The notes under the pieces were generated by a model that saw only the letters and a program-made list of their open reading frames with translations, was not told the DNA's origin and searched no databases. The position numbers were made by a program, and so were the translations under genes. Positions 61,253 through 64,000 of a DNA stretch of 64,000 nucleotides are shown piece after piece. Origin of the DNA: Carboxylicivirga caseinilyticus. GTDB lineage: Bacteria; Bacteroidota; Bacteroidia; Bacteroidales; Marinilabiliaceae. The stretch is taken from assembly GCA_025499705.1 (NCBI GenBank), contig JAFMVE010000010.1, positions 62,001 through 126,000 of the forward strand. Reading direction: 5' to 3'. The stretch's first letter is position 1; each line of letters starts with the position of its first letter.

Positions 61253-62233
61253 ATGAATCAAATTGAAGAAAGAATAAAAGAATTTAAAAAATGGTACCAT
61301 CAACAACTTACATACCATCAAAAGGCTATCGAACATTTTTCAAATATTATTGAGAATATTGATAAGGTCGATCAGGTATTATTCAGGCTCAAAACTGCTG
61401 AAGAGTGTATTAAAAAGTTCAACCGAAAATATTTACCATACCTTGATTCCGATTCTTCATTTCAGATTCAGGATTATATAAGCGATTTAATAGGAGTAAG
61501 AGCTGTTTGTTATTATTCTGATGATCTTGTTTCCATAAAACGGAGTTTAAAAAAACATTTTAGAGTAATGGAGACGACTGATAAAACAAGTTTACTTGAA
61601 AAAACAGAAAATCAATTCGGATATAAGGGTCTCCACCTACAGTTAAGGTTAAAAAAGAAGAGAGGAGCAGAAACGAATATTACAGACTTTAGTTCGTTAG
61701 AATTTGAATTGCAGATACGTACCGTAATTCAGGATGCCTGGAGTATATTAGATCATAAGATTAAATACAAAAAAAGTATACCGCATAATCTAAAGCGAAG
61801 AATTAATCGATTATCTGCACTTTTTGAAATAGCAGATGAAGAATTTCTCAGTATTAAAAAAGAAATTTTACAAGAGGAAAAAATAATTAGCGACCGATTA
61901 AGAAAAAAAGGATCGATAGATACCAGTTTACCTCTTGATGTTTTTAGGTTCTTATACATAGCAAAAAAGCACTTTGCCGACTATAAATTTAATGAATATA
62001 AGGTGGATAATTTTGTGCAAGAGATTCTAATTCAGAACTCGGATTTTACCGAACATGATTTAGAGCTGGCAATCACGAAAAATATTCTTTTTTCAAACAA
62101 AATAGAAAAAGCTCAGAACCAAATATTAAACCCATATACTAAAATAAGGTACTGCCTGTATCGATTTAATCATAAGGTATTTGCTAATATTTTATCAAGT
62201 TATCAAAAAGAGGTTATTAGTGATTATATATAG
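61253..62233 (+). CDS. Stand-alone RelA/SpoT-type (p)ppGpp synthetase domain protein
   Basis: 326 residues. The synthetase domain occupies about 45-195: YISDLIGVRAVCYYSDDL, FGYKGLHLQL (GYxSxH-like, with Gly for Ser), and FELQIRTVIQDAWSILDHKIKYK, the classic substrate-binding motifs. No HD hydrolase, TGS or ACT domain is present. The C-terminal ~130 residues are helical and not recognised. It could be a small alarmone synthetase or the toxin of a toxSAS pair; no obvious antitoxin gene is adjacent. It stands in an accessory region. Confidence 0.85.
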   Translation: MNQIEERIKEFKKWYHQQLTYHQKAIEHFSNIIENIDKVDQVLFRLKTAEECIKKFNRKYLPYLDSDSSFQIQDYISDLIGVRAVCYYSDDLVSIKRSLKKHFRVMETTDKTSLLEKTENQFGYKGLHLQLRLKKKRGAETNITDFSSLEFELQIRTVIQDAWSILDHKIKYKKSIPHNLKRRINRLSALFEIADEEFLSIKKEILQEEKIISDRLRKKGSIDTSLPLDVFRFLYIAKKHFADYKFNEYKVDNFVQEILIQNSDFTEHDLELAITKNILFSNKIEKAQNQILNPYTKIRYCLYRFNHKVFANILSSYQKEVISDYI

Positions 62234-62569
62234 TTAATAGTTATAAGTGTTGAATAATAAAAATGGTACTCTTGCTACTATAAGATGTGTTTTGTATCGT
62301 TTTGAAATATAACAGCATGTAGCTTTATTCTAAATTTGATACATAGGTATATACTATAAATGCTACAAAATTGGTTTGTTGTGGTATTTAATTATGCTTT
62401 CCGGATAATAAGCATTTGGTTTTGTTGATTGGTTAATTGCTTTTGACAACGAAAAGAATATAAATAACTTTATAAATATGAATTTTTGCGTAGTATAACT
62501 ACTCATTAAGTAATATATTTAAAGTTATTTAGTTCTTTTATTAAATCAATTCTTTATTTATGTTTAAAA
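62234..62569. other. Intergenic region, 336 bp
   Basis: Strongly AT-rich upstream region of the AbiE remnant; no gene, hairpin with T-run or clear promoter box was recognised. Confidence 0.5.
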
Positions 62570-63346
62570 ATGAGTAGTATGACTACGCATAATGACATAA
62601 AATTAAAGAAGCTTTTTAATCTATTGCAGCCCAATAATGTGATAACAGCAGCAGTATTGGACAACAATGTTGTATCCAGACATCTACGCAGGTACTATAA
62701 GGACAGCGGATGGATAGAACCTTTAGGAAGAGGTGCATATAAAAAGCCCGGCGAAAGCTTGGAATGGCAAGCAGGTGTGAATGCAATGCAAAATCAATTA
62801 AACATTAAGGTGCATGTAGGTGCTTTAACTTCATTAAGCTTACATGGATTCAGCCATTATTTCAGGTTAAGCAAGTAAACGATATACCTATTCTCACCCT
62901 TGCAAACCAGAATGCCAAATTGGTTTATAAATTACAATTGGAATGTAGAGTTATTACAGAAACCCACTTCATTTCTTCCTGAAAAAACAGGCATCAAGGA
63001 AATGGAGATAAAAGATACAAAAATTAATGTATCAACACCCGAACGTGCCATATTGGAATGCCTGTTTTTAGCTCCGCAACATTCAGACCTTGTTGAATGC
63101 TATCAGGTTTTAGAAGGATTGGTCAACTTAAAGCCTAGATTGGTGAGTGAGCTTCTATCAGCTTGCAAATCAGTGAAAGTAAGACGTCTATTTCTTTATA
63201 TGGCAGAAAAGGCAAATCATCAGTGGTTTCAATTCCTAAAAACAGATAAGATAGATTTAGGTAGCGGAGACCGGATGATAACAGAAAGTGGAGCATACAG
63301 CTCAAAGTATAAGATAACAATACCCAAAGAATTAGCAGAGTTATGA
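62570..63346 (+). pseudogene. AbiEi-type antitoxin gene broken by a nonsense codon
   Basis: The frame reads as a type IV toxin-antitoxin AbiEi antitoxin: winged-helix N-terminus (LFNLLQPNNVITAAVLD, GRGAYKKPGE), then VHVGALTSLSLHGFSHYF, a TAA stop at 62876-62878, and without frame change TIYLFSP, MPNWFI, TPERAILECLFLAPQ and the normal C-terminus ending KELAEL. The stop replaces what is probably a Gln codon (CAA to TAA). Reinitiation at 62930 could give a C-terminal piece of 138 residues. It overlaps the toxin gene by 4 bases (ATGA). Confidence 0.85.
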
Positions 63347-63816
63347 TTTCACCAGCATATAGAGCACAAGTGGATTTATTACTACAGGTTCTACCATATG
63401 TAGCAAAAGAAGAAATATTTGCACTAAAAGGAGGTACGGCTATTAACCTTTTTATAAGGGAAATGCCTTGTTTGTCAGTTGTTATTGCCCTGACTTATTA
63501 GCCACTTGATTCCAGAACCGAAGCCCTCAAAAATATTCAGAAAAGCTTGGGAAGAATCAAGGCGAATCTAGAAAGAAATGTACCGGGCATTACAATCAAC
63601 ACCGTTCCATTAAATGGTGGAACTGACGTTAAATTGAATTGTCAGGGTCAGGGCGCACAAATCAAAATAGAAGCGAATACAATTACCAGAGGTAATGTCT
63701 TCCCTACAGAATTAATACAGGTGGTTGATTCTGTTCTGGATGAATTTGACAAGTTTGCAGTCATCATTGTAGTCTCAATGGCCGAATTATATGGAGGTAA
63801 AATCTGTGCAGCTTAG
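63343..63816 (+). pseudogene. AbiEii/AbiGii-type nucleotidyltransferase toxin remnant
   Basis: It starts MISPAYRAQVDLLLQVLPYVAKE and has the NTase region ALKGGTAINLFIREMP. The expected catalytic SVDID segment reads SVVIA, so both Asp residues are lost. A TAG stop follows at 63499-63501 where a Leu codon is expected. In the same frame homology continues (LDSRTEALKNIQKSLG to MAELYGGKICAA) to a second stop at 63814-63816, after which the C-terminal half is missing. The toxin is therefore dead by three independent lesions. Confidence 0.85.
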
Positions 63817-63884
63817 CATGTTTTAGATCGTATACCTTTAACTATATCTTCTTTTCTAATAATGATAATTTGTGATTTTGGAAA

Positions 63885-63939
63885 ATGTTCACAAATAACA
63901 TTTGTTCACGTAACGTGAACGTTGTATATTTGTGAACAT
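63885..63939. promoter_or_regulatory. 55-bp double-dyad operator with promoter
   Basis: Two nested dyads about the base at 63912: inner GTTCACGT/ACGTGAAC (63904-63920) and outer ATGTTCACAAAT (63885-63896) with its complement at 63928-63939. The GTTCAC unit thus occurs four times. A -7 box TATATTTG lies at 63925-63932, and the right end covers the first two bases of the start codon of the following gene. Confidence 0.75.
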
Positions 63940-64000
63940 GAAACAGGAGATGTTACATATTGCATTGGATAATTTTAAGAAAATAACCGGGATGGATGTT
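63938..64000 (+). CDS. Gene cut by the window end (possible autoregulator)
   Basis: Only 21 codons are visible (MKQEMLHIALDNFKKITGMDV). The family cannot be named. The double-dyad operator that reaches into its start codon suggests that the product, or its partner, is a DNA-binding protein repressing its own synthesis. Confidence 0.45.
   Translation, partial: MKQEMLHIALDNFKKITGMDV

Overview
The window reads as chromosome of an AT-rich, free-living or marine-type member of the Bacteroidota, probably Bacteroidales/Marinilabiliales-like. The support is two proteins with type IX secretion C-terminal sorting domains, a SusC-like outer-membrane barrel, promoters of the TAnnTTTG (-7) type, a Bacteroidota-type tyrosine recombinase, a Nudix-family sugar repressor, and encoded enzymes typical of the phylum. 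No rRNA, complete tRNA or CRISPR array was seen. The species assignment is inference only.

Layout. 1-3.8 kb: 3' part of a secreted beta-strand-repeat protein, then an MDR oxidoreductase. 4.0-5.3 kb: a complete IS4-type insertion sequence with a 9-bp target duplication. 5.3-10.8 kb: a galactose utilisation operon (Nudix-type repressor with two tandem operators, galT, galK, galM, FucP-like sugar transporter, terminator). 11-28 kb: housekeeping and envelope genes (DUF418, DUF486, LamG-T9SS protein, a membrane protein with an M28 peptidase, PPOX protein, PEP carboxylase, second MDR oxidoreductase, AI-2E exporter family, lipocalin, LTA-synthase-like sulfatase, hybrid-free sensor kinase).

28.4-40.3 kb holds the most unusual block. 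A SusC-like beta-barrel protein lacks the plug domain. The next gene is an alpha-2-macroglobulin-like protein with an intact thioester motif and a SusC-type TonB box plus plug domain inserted in its middle. After a cobalamin riboswitch with a cobyrinate a,c-diamide synthase comes a secreted VIT-VWA protein that ends in a TonB C-terminal domain. The barrel, plug and TonB parts of an outer-membrane transporter are thus spread over three neighbouring genes with protease-trapping and adhesion-type domains.

40.4-56.8 kb looks accessory. It starts with a GH2 beta-galactosidase remnant, then a MarR regulator, an orphan four-helix-bundle sensor and a Rnk/GreA-like pair, then a nitric-oxide defence cluster: a 13-gene minus-strand operon (ric, Rrf2 regulator, hemerythrin, HPP, racemase, ferredoxin, DUF2024, PepSY, cupin, two DUF438-hemerythrin-PAS proteins around a DUF1858-DUF2249 protein) divergent from a quinol-dependent NO reductase. 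A perfect 36-bp palindrome sits centrally between the two promoters. A tyrosine recombinase, repeated candidate arm-type sites and what looks like a tRNA-Ser 3'-end fragment close this region.

57.2-64 kb is further accessory DNA: a soluble histidine kinase, a CPBP-like membrane protein lacking its glutamates, an acyltransferase/DUF6320 pair, a stand-alone RelA/SpoT-type (p)ppGpp synthetase, an AbiE toxin-antitoxin module destroyed by nonsense mutations, and the first codons of a gene governed by a 55-bp double-dyad operator.
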